Below, in pieces: positions 8,543 through 16,940 of a stretch of DNA of 64,000 nt. A program made the position numbers and the translations under genes. This DNA comes from Paractinoplanes maris (GTDB lineage Bacteria > Actinomycetota > Actinomycetes > Mycobacteriales > Micromonosporaceae), in contig NZ_JALPVL010000005.1 of the NCBI RefSeq assembly GCF_023544465.1, positions 1-64,000 of the forward strand. Direction: 5' to 3'. The notes below the pieces were generated by a model. It had not been told where the DNA came from, made no database searches, and saw only the letters and a program-made list of their open reading frames with translations. Every line of letters begins with the position of its first letter. The stretch's first letter is position 1.

Positions 8543-8574
8543 ACTTCGGTACGGGGCACACCCGGTACCGAAGT
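8543..8574. promoter_or_regulatory. Operator-like inverted repeat between divergent genes
   Basis: Perfect 10-bp arms, ACTTCGGTAC (8543-8552) and GTACCGAAGT (8565-8574), flank 12 bp between the M48-like gene and the alpha/beta hydrolase gene. The 9-mer ACTTCGGTA also occurs in the TetR/SDR intergenic region near 53,030, so one TetR regulator could act at both places. The spacing between half-sites differs (14 versus 8 bp between the TTCGGTA cores). Confidence 0.55.
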
Positions 8575-8656
8575 CGGTTCCGGCGCGGCGGCGGACCGGC
8601 GAGGATTTCCCGCACACCTGGCGATGAGTTCACCGGCCGACGGGAGTCCAAGGGGC

Positions 8657-9517
8657 ATGACTACGCAGACGCACACCATCAGCACCTCCGGCGCCGAGAT
8701 CACCTACGACGTCCGGCCGGGCGAGGGCCCGGCCCTGTTCCTGGTCGGCTCGCCGATGGACGCGGCCGGCTTCGTCACCCTGGCCGGGCACTTCGGTGAC
8801 CGCACGGTGGTCACCTACGACCCGCGCGGCGCCGGCCGCAGCAAGCTCACCGGCGGCCAGGCGACGTCGACCCCCGAGCAGCACGGCGACGACCTGAGCC
8901 AGGTCATCGACGCCGTCGGCGGCGGCCCGGTCGACGTGTTCGCCTCCAGCGGCGGCGCGGTCAACGCGCTCGCGCTGGTCACCGCCCACCCCGGCCAGGT
9001 GCGCACGCTGGTCGCCCACGAGCCGCCGATCATTCCCGTGCTGCCCGACCGGGAGACCGCCTCGGCCGCCACCCAGGGCATCGCGGAGCTCTATCAGCGC
9101 GAGGGCGTCGGCCCGGCGATGGTCCGGTTCATCCAGATCGTCAGCCACCGGGGTGAGGTGCCTGCCGGGTGGATCGACCAGCCCGCGCCGAGCCCGGCCG
9201 ACTTCGGGCTGCCGACCGAGGACAACGGCGACCGCACCGACGTGCTGCTGGGGCAGAACCTCCTCTCGTGCACCCACTACGAGCCCGATTTCGCCGCGCT
9301 GCGGGCCGCCTCGACCCGGATCGTGGTCGGCGTGGGCGAGGAGTCGGTCGGCGAGCTGGCCCACCGCGGCGGTGAGGGGGTGGCGGCCGGTCTCGGCGTC
9401 GAGCCGACGACGTTCCCGAGCAACCACGCCGGGTTCCTCGGCGGGGAGTACGGGCAGCATGGCGACCCGGACAACTTCGCGGCCACGCTGCGCAAGGTCC
9501 TCGACGAGCAGTCGTGA
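8657..9517 (+). CDS. Alpha/beta hydrolase
   Basis: 286 residues of the alpha/beta hydrolase fold: an oxyanion-loop region near LVGSPMDAAG, the GAGRS-type turn after strand 4, the nucleophile elbow VFASSGGAVNAL with Ser in the S-x-G-G setting, and a late His in SNHAGF. The substrate is unknown; actinomycete relatives are esterases or C-C hydrolases. The start ATG 8657 follows an AAGGGG/GGGAG purine run; an in-frame ATG at 8624 has no good ribosome site. A strong dyad lies 80 bp upstream. It converges on the xylanase gene with a strong hairpin between them. Confidence 0.88.
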   Translation: MTTQTHTISTSGAEITYDVRPGEGPALFLVGSPMDAAGFVTLAGHFGDRTVVTYDPRGAGRSKLTGGQATSTPEQHGDDLSQVIDAVGGGPVDVFASSGGAVNALALVTAHPGQVRTLVAHEPPIIPVLPDRETASAATQGIAELYQREGVGPAMVRFIQIVSHRGEVPAGWIDQPAPSPADFGLPTEDNGDRTDVLLGQNLLSCTHYEPDFAALRAASTRIVVGVGEESVGELAHRGGEGVAAGLGVEPTTFPSNHAGFLGGEYGQHGDPDNFAATLRKVLDEQS

Positions 9518-9525
9518 TTCCCGTA

Positions 9526-9567
9526 CGCCTGCCCTGGCCGGAGACGAACGGGGGGCCAGGGCAGGCG
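9526..9567. terminator. Bidirectional hairpin terminator
   Basis: A perfect 14-bp GC-rich stem (9526-9539 with 9554-9567) and a 14-base loop sit between the convergent hydrolase and xylanase stops. There is no T tract on the + side, but such hairpins commonly terminate transcription in high-GC actinomycetes. Confidence 0.7.
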
Positions 9568-9579
9568 GGGGGGGGTGGC

Positions 9580-10674
9580 TCAGCGGCGAGCGCGGGCCAG
9601 GGTGTCACGCAGGGTGTAATAGGCGGGCTTCTTGCCGAAGTCGTCCCACATCACGGTGGCGGCGCCCTCGGCCGGGAAGAACACCGGCACCCAGGAGTAC
9701 TTGTCGGTGAAGCCCCAGATCGTGAACGAGTTGCAGTCCTCGACCGCGAGGCACGCGTCCAGCACGGTCTTGTAGTAGGAGGCCTGCGTCGTCAGCTGCT
9801 CGGCGGTCGGGACGCCGCCCTCGGGCAGATCCATCCGCACGTCGAGCTCGGTGATCGCGGTCTTGAGACCGAGGTCGTCGAAGCGCTGCAGCACGCCGGC
9901 CAGCTGGTCGGGCGCGCCATAACGCATGCTCAGGTGGGCCTGCGACGCGAAGCCGTGCAGCGGCACCCGCTGCGCGAGCAACTGCTTGGCCAGAGCCTCG
10001 TAGGCGTCGACCTTCACCCCCGGCCACTCGACGCCGTAGTCGTTGAGGAACAGCTGGGCCCTCGGGTCGGCCTGGTGCGCCCAGCGGAACGCGTCGGCGA
10101 CGATGCCCGGCCCGAGCCGCGAGATCCAGATGTTCTCGGCGCGGTATTCGCCGTTCTCATTGAAGATCTCGTTGGCCACGTCCCACTGCTGGATCTTGCC
10201 CCGGTAGTGGCCGACCACCGTGAAGATGTGGCTCTTGAGGATCGAGCGCAGCTCCGCGTCGGTGAAGGTGCCCTCGGTGAGCCAGGACGGGTTCTGGCTG
10301 TGCCACAGCAGCGTGTGGCCGCGGACGACCTGGCCGTGCTGGCGGGCGAAACGGACGATCGCGTCGGCCGGCCCGAAGTTGTACCTGGTGCGCTCGGGGT
10401 GGATGAACTCCCACTTCATCTGGTTCTCGGGGGAGACGGAGTTGAACTCCTGGGCCAGGACGCGACGGTAGGGCTTGTCGTAGGTGAACGGGTCGGGATA
10501 GGGCTGGTCGACGTGGTGACCGCCGCCGGCGACCGCGGTGCCGATCCGCAAGTCTCGGGGTGCGGCCGCGCGCAGCGACTTGCTGTGCGGATGAGCCTGC
10601 ACCGGCTGGACGACAAGGCTGAGGGTGGCCGTGGTGGCGAGGACGGCCACCACGGCCCGGGCTGCTCTTCTCAT
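9580..10674 (-). CDS. Secreted endo-1,4-beta-xylanase, GH10
   Basis: 364 residues: a signal peptide (Arg-rich start, hydrophobic 7-27, likely cleavage near AHPHS), then a single GH10 catalytic barrel. The acid/base Glu169 is in WDVANE and the nucleophile Glu276 is in ITELDVRM; active-site motifs HTLLWHSQNP and SFTIWGFTDKYSW are also present. It should cut internal beta-1,4-xylosidic bonds in xylan outside the cell. There is no carbohydrate-binding module, so it is a minimal enzyme. The ATG 10674 start has AAGGAG 5 bases upstream. No LacI-type box was noticed, and no other xylan genes are adjacent. Confidence 0.95.
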   Translation of the reverse strand: MRRAARAVVAVLATTATLSLVVQPVQAHPHSKSLRAAAPRDLRIGTAVAGGGHHVDQPYPDPFTYDKPYRRVLAQEFNSVSPENQMKWEFIHPERTRYNFGPADAIVRFARQHGQVVRGHTLLWHSQNPSWLTEGTFTDAELRSILKSHIFTVVGHYRGKIQQWDVANEIFNENGEYRAENIWISRLGPGIVADAFRWAHQADPRAQLFLNDYGVEWPGVKVDAYEALAKQLLAQRVPLHGFASQAHLSMRYGAPDQLAGVLQRFDDLGLKTAITELDVRMDLPEGGVPTAEQLTTQASYYKTVLDACLAVEDCNSFTIWGFTDKYSWVPVFFPAEGAATVMWDDFGKKPAYYTLRDTLARARR

Positions 10675-10768
10675 CGGGACTCCTTGGAGGAACGTTCGGT
10701 GGATGGCGCTCCCGTAACTTCCGGTGGTTCCTCGAAACTTATGCGCCTCAGCGGAGTCCGTCAATGTC

Positions 10769-11311
10769 TCAGGCGCCGGCCGCGCGCAACTCCCGCACGA
10801 TTGTCGTGCCGCTCTCGCCCTCGGCCTCGACCTCGCGGCTGTGCCGGGCGACCTCGGTGAAGCCGGCCTTGACGGCCACCGCGCCCGAGGCCTTGTTCGC
10901 CTCGTCGTGCTTGATGGCGACCCGCTCGATGCCCGGCAGCGTCACCGCGACCCGGCTGATCGCCTGGACGGCCGCGGTCATGTAGCCGCGCCCGGCGAAC
11001 GGCGTGGCCGTCCAGTAGCCGATCTCGAGCACGCCCGGCCCCATCCGCGTCATCAGCCCGATCGACCCGGCCAGCTCGCCGACCGCGGTGAAGATGGCGT
11101 AGTTGAACTGCGTGCCCGCGTCCCAGTCGGCCGACGACCGGCTGATGTACTCGCGGGATTCCTCCAGGCCGTACCCGTCGGTGGCCCACGGAAGGAATTG
11201 CCGCAGCTCAGGCAGCGAATCCTTGATGGCGTCAAGGGCCGCGGGAGCCCACTCGATCTCCCAGCGCTTGAGCACCAGCTCACCGGCATTGATCATCTCT
11301 GGCGGTTCCAT
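10769..11311 (-). CDS. GNAT acetyltransferase (RimJ/RimL-like)
   Basis: 180 residues with the GNAT core: the acceptor-side strand LEIGYWTATPFAGRGYMTAAVQAI contains the acetyl-CoA binding pattern (normally R/Q-x-x-G-x-G/A), and the later IKHDEANKASGAVAVKAGF motif is typical of the RimJ/RimL N-terminal or small-molecule acetylases. Protein N-terminus or antibiotic acetylation are possible activities. The start ATG 11311 follows GGGAGG. It lies between the xylanase and phospholipase D-like genes on the same strand but with its own spacing. Confidence 0.88.
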   Translation of the reverse strand: MEPPEMINAGELVLKRWEIEWAPAALDAIKDSLPELRQFLPWATDGYGLEESREYISRSSADWDAGTQFNYAIFTAVGELAGSIGLMTRMGPGVLEIGYWTATPFAGRGYMTAAVQAISRVAVTLPGIERVAIKHDEANKASGAVAVKAGFTEVARHSREVEAEGESGTTIVRELRAAGA

Positions 11312-11390
11312 GGCCCCGAGCCTCCCGCCCGCCGCACCCGGCGGCAAATCGTTTCCGCGTCCCGGCCACGGGGTGACCGCCGCTCAGCGT

Positions 11391-12482
11391 CTACTGACCG
11401 GCGATCGGCCGGGACAGGTCGGTCACGACGCGGTCGATCTCGGCCAGGACGTAGGCCGCCAGCTCGCGCTGCGCCTGCTCGGCGGCCGGGTCGGTCTCCT
11501 CCAGGTCGCCGAGCACCACGATGTTCTCGTCGTTCAGGGTGGCGGCCGGGGCGGTGTAGTTGAAGCTGCCCACCACGACCAGGCGCTCGTCGATGACCAT
11601 GAGCTTGTGATGCACCTTCCGCACGCCGTTGCCGGGCGTGTTCTCGTACAGCTGGGCGCCTTTGACCTGGAGCGGGACCGTGGCGGCCCACTTCTGGCGG
11701 CCCTGGCCGCGGTCGAGGACGCCGCGGACCGGGATGCCCGCCCGCAGCAGCCAGAACATCGTGTCGTCGATGCCCGAGGACTGGGCGAAGGTGAACATCG
11801 CGAAGTCGACACGGCGCTCGGCCTTGAGCATCTGCTTCATGATCTCCATCTCGGGGCCCTGGTGCGGCGCGAAGATGGGCTTGACCCGGATGCGGCCGAG
11901 GCGGAACTCGCGCGGCTTCGACTCGCGGCGCTCGCGCAGCTCGCCGAACGTGCCGCTGCGCAGCCGCTCGAACTCGCGGAGGAAGAGCGACGCCGCCGTC
12001 TGCCCGTGCAGGACGAGTACGTGATTGAGGTTGTTGCCGTTGTCGTTCTTCCCGGTGTCGGTCAGCGTGAAGTTGGTCGACCCGGTCAGCACGGCCGCCG
12101 TCGGCGCGCCCGGGTCCCGCACGATGAACTTCTGGTGGAAGATCTTGGGGTTGAGATCGGTGACCAGGTCGACGCCCGCGCGCAGCAACGCCGAGTGGAT
12201 GACCCGGTTGTGCTCGTTGTCGCCGGCCGGGCTCCACGGGTCGGCCAGCGGCGGGTCCTCGACCAGATAGTCGCCCTCGAGGATGATCTGCACGCCGACC
12301 TTGCGCGCCTTGGCCGCCAGCACGGCCTCGGCCACCGCCCGCGAGTCCAGTTCCTGCACCGCGATCAGCAACGAGTCGGTGGCGCCGGCGATGAAATCGC
12401 GGATCACCAGGTCCAGGTCGTCCGGCCCGCCGAGCGCCACCGGTCCCGCGTAGAACTCCACACTGCCCAGGTCGATCCCCAT
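11391..12482 (-). CDS. Phospholipase D-like protein (two HKD-type motifs)
   Basis: 363 residues in two pseudo-symmetric halves. Each has an HxK motif followed by a GS-N-x-T element: FHQKFIV...GSTNFT and VHHKLMVIDE...GSFNYT. The two His residues should form one active site for phosphodiester hydrolysis or transfer. No signal peptide is visible, so it acts in the cytoplasm. Members can be phospholipases, nucleases or cardiolipin-synthase-like enzymes; the sequence does not decide. ATG 12482 lies 4 bp after the stop of the DinB-like gene, so the two are cotranscribed and probably coupled. An upstream in-frame start at 12521 would overlap that gene. Confidence 0.88.
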   Translation of the reverse strand: MGIDLGSVEFYAGPVALGGPDDLDLVIRDFIAGATDSLLIAVQELDSRAVAEAVLAAKARKVGVQIILEGDYLVEDPPLADPWSPAGDNEHNRVIHSALLRAGVDLVTDLNPKIFHQKFIVRDPGAPTAAVLTGSTNFTLTDTGKNDNGNNLNHVLVLHGQTAASLFLREFERLRSGTFGELRERRESKPREFRLGRIRVKPIFAPHQGPEMEIMKQMLKAERRVDFAMFTFAQSSGIDDTMFWLLRAGIPVRGVLDRGQGRQKWAATVPLQVKGAQLYENTPGNGVRKVHHKLMVIDERLVVVGSFNYTAPAATLNDENIVVLGDLEETDPAAEQAQRELAAYVLAEIDRVVTDLSRPIAGQ

Positions 12483-12486
12483 ACCG

Positions 12487-13059
12487 TCAGTGTGCGGCTC
12501 CCCCGCCCGGCGTGGTGTCACCTGGCCGACGACCGCTCAAGGCAAGCGCCCGTTCGAGGGCGGAGGCGTCCGCGGCCACCGGCACCTCGGCCGCGTAGAT
12601 GCCCATCGCCCGGCCCTGCTCGCCCATCCCGGTGACGAAGGCCAGGGCCGCCTCGGCCACGTCGTCGTCGCAGCGGAACTCCTGCCCGGTGGCCCGGGCC
12701 AGGTCCCAGCCGTGGATGACCACGTCGCTGACCAGCATCGACACCGCCATCGGGGCGGGCATCGGCATGCTTGCCATCCGCACCGGCCGGTTCCACGCCT
12801 CGTCCGCCGCCCACAGTGCCGTCGCGGCTGCGGCGTGCGCCCGGAAGGTGCCGGCGTCCTCGGCCGCCCAGTGGTCGTCGGGGATCGGCTCGCCCCGCCC
12901 GGCCAGCTCCAGCGCCGCGGCGACGAGCAGCAGGTGGTTGGTCAGCGCGCGTACGTCCCAGTCCTGGCACGGCGTGGGAGCGTCCAGCGACCCGGGGTCG
13001 ACCTTGTCCAGCACTGCCACGGTGCTGTCGAACGCCCTGGTCATGATGTCGTGGTTCAT
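12487..13059 (-). CDS. TIGR03086-type DinB/mycothiol-dependent metalloprotein
   Basis: 190 residues with the four-helix DinB/maleylpyruvate-isomerase fold: TPCQDWDVRALTNHLL near residue 30-45 carries a metal-ligand His and the later VVIHGWDLARATG carries another. Family members bind a metal and are linked to mycothiol-dependent chemistry. The start is supported by a TAAGCT -10 box exactly 6 bp before the ATG (13066-13071), consistent with a leaderless mRNA. It leads a two-gene operon with the phospholipase D-like gene and is divergent from an AraC-type regulator. Confidence 0.88.
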   Translation of the reverse strand: MNHDIMTRAFDSTVAVLDKVDPGSLDAPTPCQDWDVRALTNHLLLVAAALELAGRGEPIPDDHWAAEDAGTFRAHAAAATALWAADEAWNRPVRMASMPMPAPMAVSMLVSDVVIHGWDLARATGQEFRCDDDVAEAALAFVTGMGEQGRAMGIYAAEVPVAADASALERALALSGRRPGDTTPGGGAAH

Positions 13060-13124
13060 GCGGGGAGCTTAGGCAGCGGGCTCGCCCGCGTTCTTGAAGA
13101 AAGGCGACTTGTTAGGCTGCGTCG

Positions 13125-13901
13125 GTGCCGGCGATCATCAACCCCGGCCCGGCCCGGCGGAAATTCGACTTCAGCGCGCCCGCCGCCGCGCCGGCCCTGC
13201 ACCCCTTCGTCGAGCACTACTGGATCATCCGCTGGGACCTGCGCGGCCAGGAGCCGTACGAGCAGCGCGTCCTGCCCTACCCGGCGGTCAACGTGACCTT
13301 CAAGCCGGGCCGTTGCCGCATCGCCGGCGTGCCGCTGGGCCGGTTCCAGGAGACGCTGGAGGGTGCCGGTCGCGTCTTCGGCGTGCGCTTCCGGCCCGCC
13401 GGTTTCCGGCCTTTCCTGGGCGCGCCGGTCTCCTCGATCACCGACCGCTTCGTCCCCGTCGAGACGGTCTTCGATCAAGACCTTTCCGTACGGGTCCTGG
13501 CCGCCGACGACGAGGCCGCCATCACGATCCTCGACGAGGTGCTGACCGCCCGGGCGCCCGCCGAGCCGACGCCCGCGGCCGCGCTGGCCGCGTCGGTCGT
13601 CGCCCGGATCGCCGAGGACGCCGGCACCACCCGGGTGGACGACCTGGCGGACGAGTTCGCCATCGGCGTCCGGCAGTTGCAACGCCTGTTCGCCGACTAC
13701 GTCGGGGTCAGCCCGAAGTGGGTGATCCGCCGGTTCCGGCTGCACGAGGCGGCCGCGCGCATCACCACCGGCGCGCCGGTCGATCTCGGCGAACTCGCCG
13801 CGGAGCTCGGCTACAGCGACCAGCCGCACCTGACCCGGGACTTCACCGCCATGGTGGGCGAGCCGCCCGCGTTGCACCGCCGAGCTCAGGCGACCGCGTG
13901 A
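13125..13901 (+). CDS. AraC-family transcriptional regulator
   Basis: 258 residues. The N-terminal half resembles the DUF6597 sensor domain (VEHYWIIRWDLRG and VNVTFKPG); the C-terminal ~100 residues are the AraC double helix-turn-helix (VDDLADEFAIGVRQLQRLF and LGELAAELGYSDQPHLTRDF). The ligand is unknown. The GTG start is exactly 6 bp behind a TAGGCT -10 hexamer (13113-13118), so the mRNA is probably leaderless. Its stop overlaps the GTG of a PAP2-like membrane protein, so both are expressed together, and it is divergent from the DinB-like operon. Confidence 0.9.
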   Translation: MPAIINPGPARRKFDFSAPAAAPALHPFVEHYWIIRWDLRGQEPYEQRVLPYPAVNVTFKPGRCRIAGVPLGRFQETLEGAGRVFGVRFRPAGFRPFLGAPVSSITDRFVPVETVFDQDLSVRVLAADDEAAITILDEVLTARAPAEPTPAAALAASVVARIAEDAGTTRVDDLADEFAIGVRQLQRLFADYVGVSPKWVIRRFRLHEAAARITTGAPVDLGELAAELGYSDQPHLTRDFTAMVGEPPALHRRAQATA

Positions 13902-14458
13902 GGTTCCGCGTCGCCCGTGTCGTCACCGAAGTGCTCGCCCCCGGGGTGCTCGTCGCGCTGCTGCTCATGGCCGTCGGCTTCCACGCCGGCAGCTGGTGGG
14001 GAGTGGGGGCGGCGATCTTCACGGCGGGCATTCCCATGGCGTACGTGGTCCGGGGTGTCCGCCGCGGCCGGTTGACCAGCCACCACATTCCCGAGCGCGA
14101 GCACCGCCGGGGCCCGCTGCTGTTCGGTCTGGCCTCGGTGGTCGTGGGTACGGTGGCGCTGGTGCTGCTCGGCGCGCCGCGGGAACTGCTCGCGCTGCTG
14201 GCGGCCGGGATCACCGGCCTGGTCGTCTTCGCGCTCGTCACCGCGTACTGGAAGATGTCGATCCACGCCGGGGTGGCCGCCGGGACCGTGGCCGTCCTGA
14301 TCGCCGTGTACGGGCCGGTCGCCCTGCTCGGCGTCCCGCTGGTGCCGCTGGTCGGCTGGTCGCGCCTGGTGCTGAAGGCGCACACGCTCGGACAGGTCGT
14401 CGCCGGGACGCTGGTCGGCGCCGTCATCGCAGGAACGGTCTTCCCGCTCCTGCGATGA
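13898..14458 (+). CDS. PAP2-like membrane phosphatase family protein
   Basis: 186 residues with five or six hydrophobic helices and a conserved pattern of the PAP2/lipid-phosphatase superfamily: YWKMSIHAGVAAG (Lys and His of the first and second motifs) and WSRLVLKAHTLGQVVAG (Arg and His of the third). It should act on a lipid or isoprenoid phosphate at the membrane, though the first KxxxxxxRP motif is not obvious. GTG start overlapping the AraC stop (GTGA). It converges on rtcB, with 4 bp between the stops. Confidence 0.82.
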   Translation: MRFRVARVVTEVLAPGVLVALLLMAVGFHAGSWWGVGAAIFTAGIPMAYVVRGVRRGRLTSHHIPEREHRRGPLLFGLASVVVGTVALVLLGAPRELLALLAAGITGLVVFALVTAYWKMSIHAGVAAGTVAVLIAVYGPVALLGVPLVPLVGWSRLVLKAHTLGQVVAGTLVGAVIAGTVFPLLR

Positions 14459-14462
14459 TCGG

Positions 14463-15629
14463 TCAGTCGCCCTTGACGTTGACGATCTGGCGCAGCGTGT
14501 GCCGCACCTCGACCAGGTCGTCGGCGTCCCGCATGACCACGTCGATCGGCTTGTAGGCGCCCGGGATCTCGTCGAGGAACGCGTCGGTGTCGCGGTACTC
14601 GATCCCCTTCATCGCCTCGCGCAGCTGATCGCGGGTGAAGGTCTTGCGCGCCTTCGACCGCGAGAGCTGCCGGCCGGCACCGTGCGGCGACGAGTTCAGC
14701 GCGACCGGGTTGCCCTTGCCGACCACCACGTACGACGCGTCGCCCATCGACCCCGGGATGAGCCCCGGCCGGCCCTTCTCGGCGTTGATCGCCCCCTTGC
14801 GCGACAGCCACACCTTCTTACCGAAGTGGGTCTCCTGCTCGGTGTAGTTGTGGTGGCACTGCACCCGCTCCAGCTCGTGCACCGGCCCGCCCACGAACTC
14901 GGCGAAGCAGTCCACGACCCGGTCCATCATCTCGTCGCGGTTGGCCAGCGCGAAGTCCTGGGCCCAGCGCAGCTGCCGGATGTAGGTCCAGAACTCGTCC
15001 GTCCCCTCCGCCAGGTAAGCCAGATCCGGGTCGGGCAGGTCGATCCACCAGCGCTTCATCAACTCCTGCGCCACCTTGATGTGATGCGTGGCGATCTTGT
15101 TGCCGACGCCGCGCGAGCCCGAGTGCAGGAACAGCCAGACCTGCCCCTTCTCGTCCGCGGTGACCTCGATGAAGTGGTTGCCCGACCCGAGCGTGCCCAG
15201 CTGCAGCTCCCAGTTGCCGGCGAACCGCCCCGGATCGAAACCGGCCTTCGCCGCCTTCGCCGACAGCTCGTCGAGGCGCTTGCGCGCCGTGCCGGTCACG
15301 CTGACGTTGTACGAGCCGGCACTGAGCGGTACGGCGTTCTCGATCGCCGTCCGCAGCCGGGCGAGCCCCGGCTTGAGCTCGTCGCGGTGGTACTGGGTGC
15401 GCACGGCGGCCATGCCGCACCCGATGTCGACTCCGACGGCGGCCGGGATGATGGCCCCCAGCGTCGGGATGACCGACCCGACCGTGGCCCCCTTGCCGAG
15501 GTGCGCGTCCGGCATGAGAGCGATGTGCGGGAAGATGAAGGGCAGGCGGGAGGCTTTCTCAGCCTGTCCCTTCGTCTCGGCTTCCAGCAGGCTGGCCCAA
15601 TTCACCAGACGCCCGTTGATCTTCTCCAT
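14463..15629 (-). CDS. rtcB: RtcB RNA-splicing ligase
   Basis: 388 residues with all RtcB hallmarks: metal ligands in VGVDIGCGM (Asp68, Cys71), GSGNHF, HSGSRGVG, HHNYTEQE, and the guanylylated His316 in SSPHGAGRQLSR. The enzyme joins 2',3'-cyclic phosphate or 3'-phosphate ends to 5'-OH RNA ends using GTP and Mn2+. The start ATG 15629 has GGGAAGGAG 8 bases upstream. No RtcA, archease or RtcR gene lies nearby, so it is a lone ligase, probably for RNA repair or tRNA maintenance. Confidence 0.96.
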   Translation of the reverse strand: MEKINGRLVNWASLLEAETKGQAEKASRLPFIFPHIALMPDAHLGKGATVGSVIPTLGAIIPAAVGVDIGCGMAAVRTQYHRDELKPGLARLRTAIENAVPLSAGSYNVSVTGTARKRLDELSAKAAKAGFDPGRFAGNWELQLGTLGSGNHFIEVTADEKGQVWLFLHSGSRGVGNKIATHHIKVAQELMKRWWIDLPDPDLAYLAEGTDEFWTYIRQLRWAQDFALANRDEMMDRVVDCFAEFVGGPVHELERVQCHHNYTEQETHFGKKVWLSRKGAINAEKGRPGLIPGSMGDASYVVVGKGNPVALNSSPHGAGRQLSRSKARKTFTRDQLREAMKGIEYRDTDAFLDEIPGAYKPIDVVMRDADDLVEVRHTLRQIVNVKGD

Positions 15630-15751
15630 CACCCCTGCTCCTTCCCGGTTCAGGCCTGTCACGCTAGCCGCCCAAGATCGCCCCACGCCTCCGAATTACG
15701 GCTGCCCGGGCGGAGAACTGGCAAGGGATGGTGCGAGGTCGCCCTCTCCGG

Positions 15752-16357
15752 TCAGGAAGACGACGGCTCGGGATCGGCCGTGAGGATGGTCTGGATCGGG
15801 GCGCGGTCACGCACGGGGGAAAGTCTCTCCGATTCACCGTCAGCGCCGGGAAGTTCCTTCACATAGACGGCGCACACCTCGAATACCCGGCCGGCCGAGG
15901 TGCCATCGTCGTGGAACTCCTCGTACTCGGTCTTGATATCGCCGTAGCGCCACGGGTCGTAAAGCAGACGGAGATAAAGCCGGACCGCTTCCTTGTTGTG
16001 CGGGCTGACCCCGAGCGCAACCCGGCGATGGCCGTGTTCCTGAAGCCACTTCTCCGCGGATCGGACCAGTTCCGTGCCGATACCGCGATGACGGAACTGG
16101 TCACGGACCCAGAGATTCATCACCAACGGCACGCCGGCCAGGTTGTCGCGGATCTCCGGTTCCTCCGCCACATCGGTCCAGATGAAGATGTGACCGACGG
16201 CCACATCTCCGATCCAGGCGGCGAGCAGTTCGCCGTGGCCGGCGTCGCGCCTGTTCAGCCGATTCCGAAGGAGGCCGAAATGGACCTCATCGGTCGCGAG
16301 CAGACGTAACTCGTTCGCCCTGACGGGCCGAACCTCAACACCGGTCACAACATCCAC
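15752..16357 (-). CDS. GNAT acetyltransferase in a lower-GC cassette
   Basis: About 201 residues with a complete GNAT core: VMNLWVRDQFRHRGIGTELVRSAEKWL holds the acetyl-CoA pyrophosphate loop (R-x-x-G-I-G), followed by VSPHNKEAVRLYLRLLY. The start is GTG 16357 because GGAGAG lies 9 bases before it; a longer reading would overlap the small membrane protein gene. The C-terminal 30 residues after VKELPG look unstructured. Base composition is visibly lower in GC than rtcB. It follows the small membrane protein on the same strand by 49 bp and may be cotranscribed. Substrate unknown. Confidence 0.85.
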   Translation of the reverse strand: MDVVTGVEVRPVRANELRLLATDEVHFGLLRNRLNRRDAGHGELLAAWIGDVAVGHIFIWTDVAEEPEIRDNLAGVPLVMNLWVRDQFRHRGIGTELVRSAEKWLQEHGHRRVALGVSPHNKEAVRLYLRLLYDPWRYGDIKTEYEEFHDDGTSAGRVFEVCAVYVKELPGADGESERLSPVRDRAPIQTILTADPEPSSS

Positions 16358-16406
16358 GAATTCGATCTCTCCAGGGACCGGCCGGCAACGGCGCCGGCCT
16401 GTGAGC

Positions 16407-16634
16407 TCAACCCACCAAGTATGTAGCCAGGACGAGGGCCAACAGCAGAACCGTCGCCAATACGAGTAGCCTCCGGCCGGCTTCAGCGGCAAGCCGGGCA
16501 GCCGCAGCCATCAACTCGGTGGCGGCCAGCATGACCTTCAGCGAAACGTTGATCATGGCAGCCACCGCCAGAACGGCTACCACGGCGACGACCGCGTAGT
16601 TTACCTGCAGCGTTGATGAAGATAGTGTTGACAT
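16407..16634 (-). CDS. Small two-helix membrane protein
   Basis: 75 residues, Ala/Val/Leu rich, with two hydrophobic stretches (about 12-33 and 50-74) and a charged loop between them containing Glu and Arg. A weak AGGA site precedes ATG 16634. There is no known family that I recognise. The position directly upstream of the GNAT gene and opposite the XRE regulator, in a lower-GC patch, makes it a candidate for the effector or holin-like part of a small accessory module; that is only a suggestion. It could also be a spurious reading, but the hydrophobic pattern and codon bias favour a real gene. Confidence 0.5.
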   Translation of the reverse strand: MSTLSSSTLQVNYAVVAVVAVLAVAAMINVSLKVMLAATELMAAAARLAAEAGRRLLVLATVLLLALVLATYLVG

Positions 16635-16670
16635 TGCAGTCCTAACTTGCGGAGTTCAGGCACTGTGTCT

Positions 16671-16704
16671 GTGACACCCCTCAGCGCCAACTGGGGGGTG
16701 TCAC
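16671..16704. promoter_or_regulatory. GTGACACCCC/GGGGTGTCAC stem-loop
   Basis: The 10-bp arms are perfect and are separated by 14 bases. It is not followed by a T tract. It could be an operator for the minus-strand small membrane protein/GNAT pair, or an RNA hairpin in their leader. Confidence 0.55.
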
Positions 16705-16917
16705 GCTATGTCGTGGCAGCCCATGTGACTCGATGGCAAACCGCCGACTGGACGGCCACATTCGCCGCCCACGCGTCGAGCGCAACCACGTCACTCATTC
16801 GAGGCTGACATCAGCTTTACGCCATAGCCGGTGCCGTCACGTGCAGCGCCGCCACCCCTCCCTCGCTCCTCTGCACCCTCATGCACGGGTCACGCTCATA
16901 GATCAGTAAGTACAGGC

Positions 16918-16940
16918 TATACTTCAGGAATTTCTTGAAG
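16918..16940 (+). promoter_or_regulatory. -10 box overlapped by a 19-bp palindrome (XRE autoregulatory site)
   Basis: TATACT (16918-16923) overlaps a 19-bp dyad (16922-16940) with one broken pair out of nine. A regulator bound there would block RNA polymerase. The XRE gene starts 50 bp downstream, so self-repression is likely. Confidence 0.6.
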
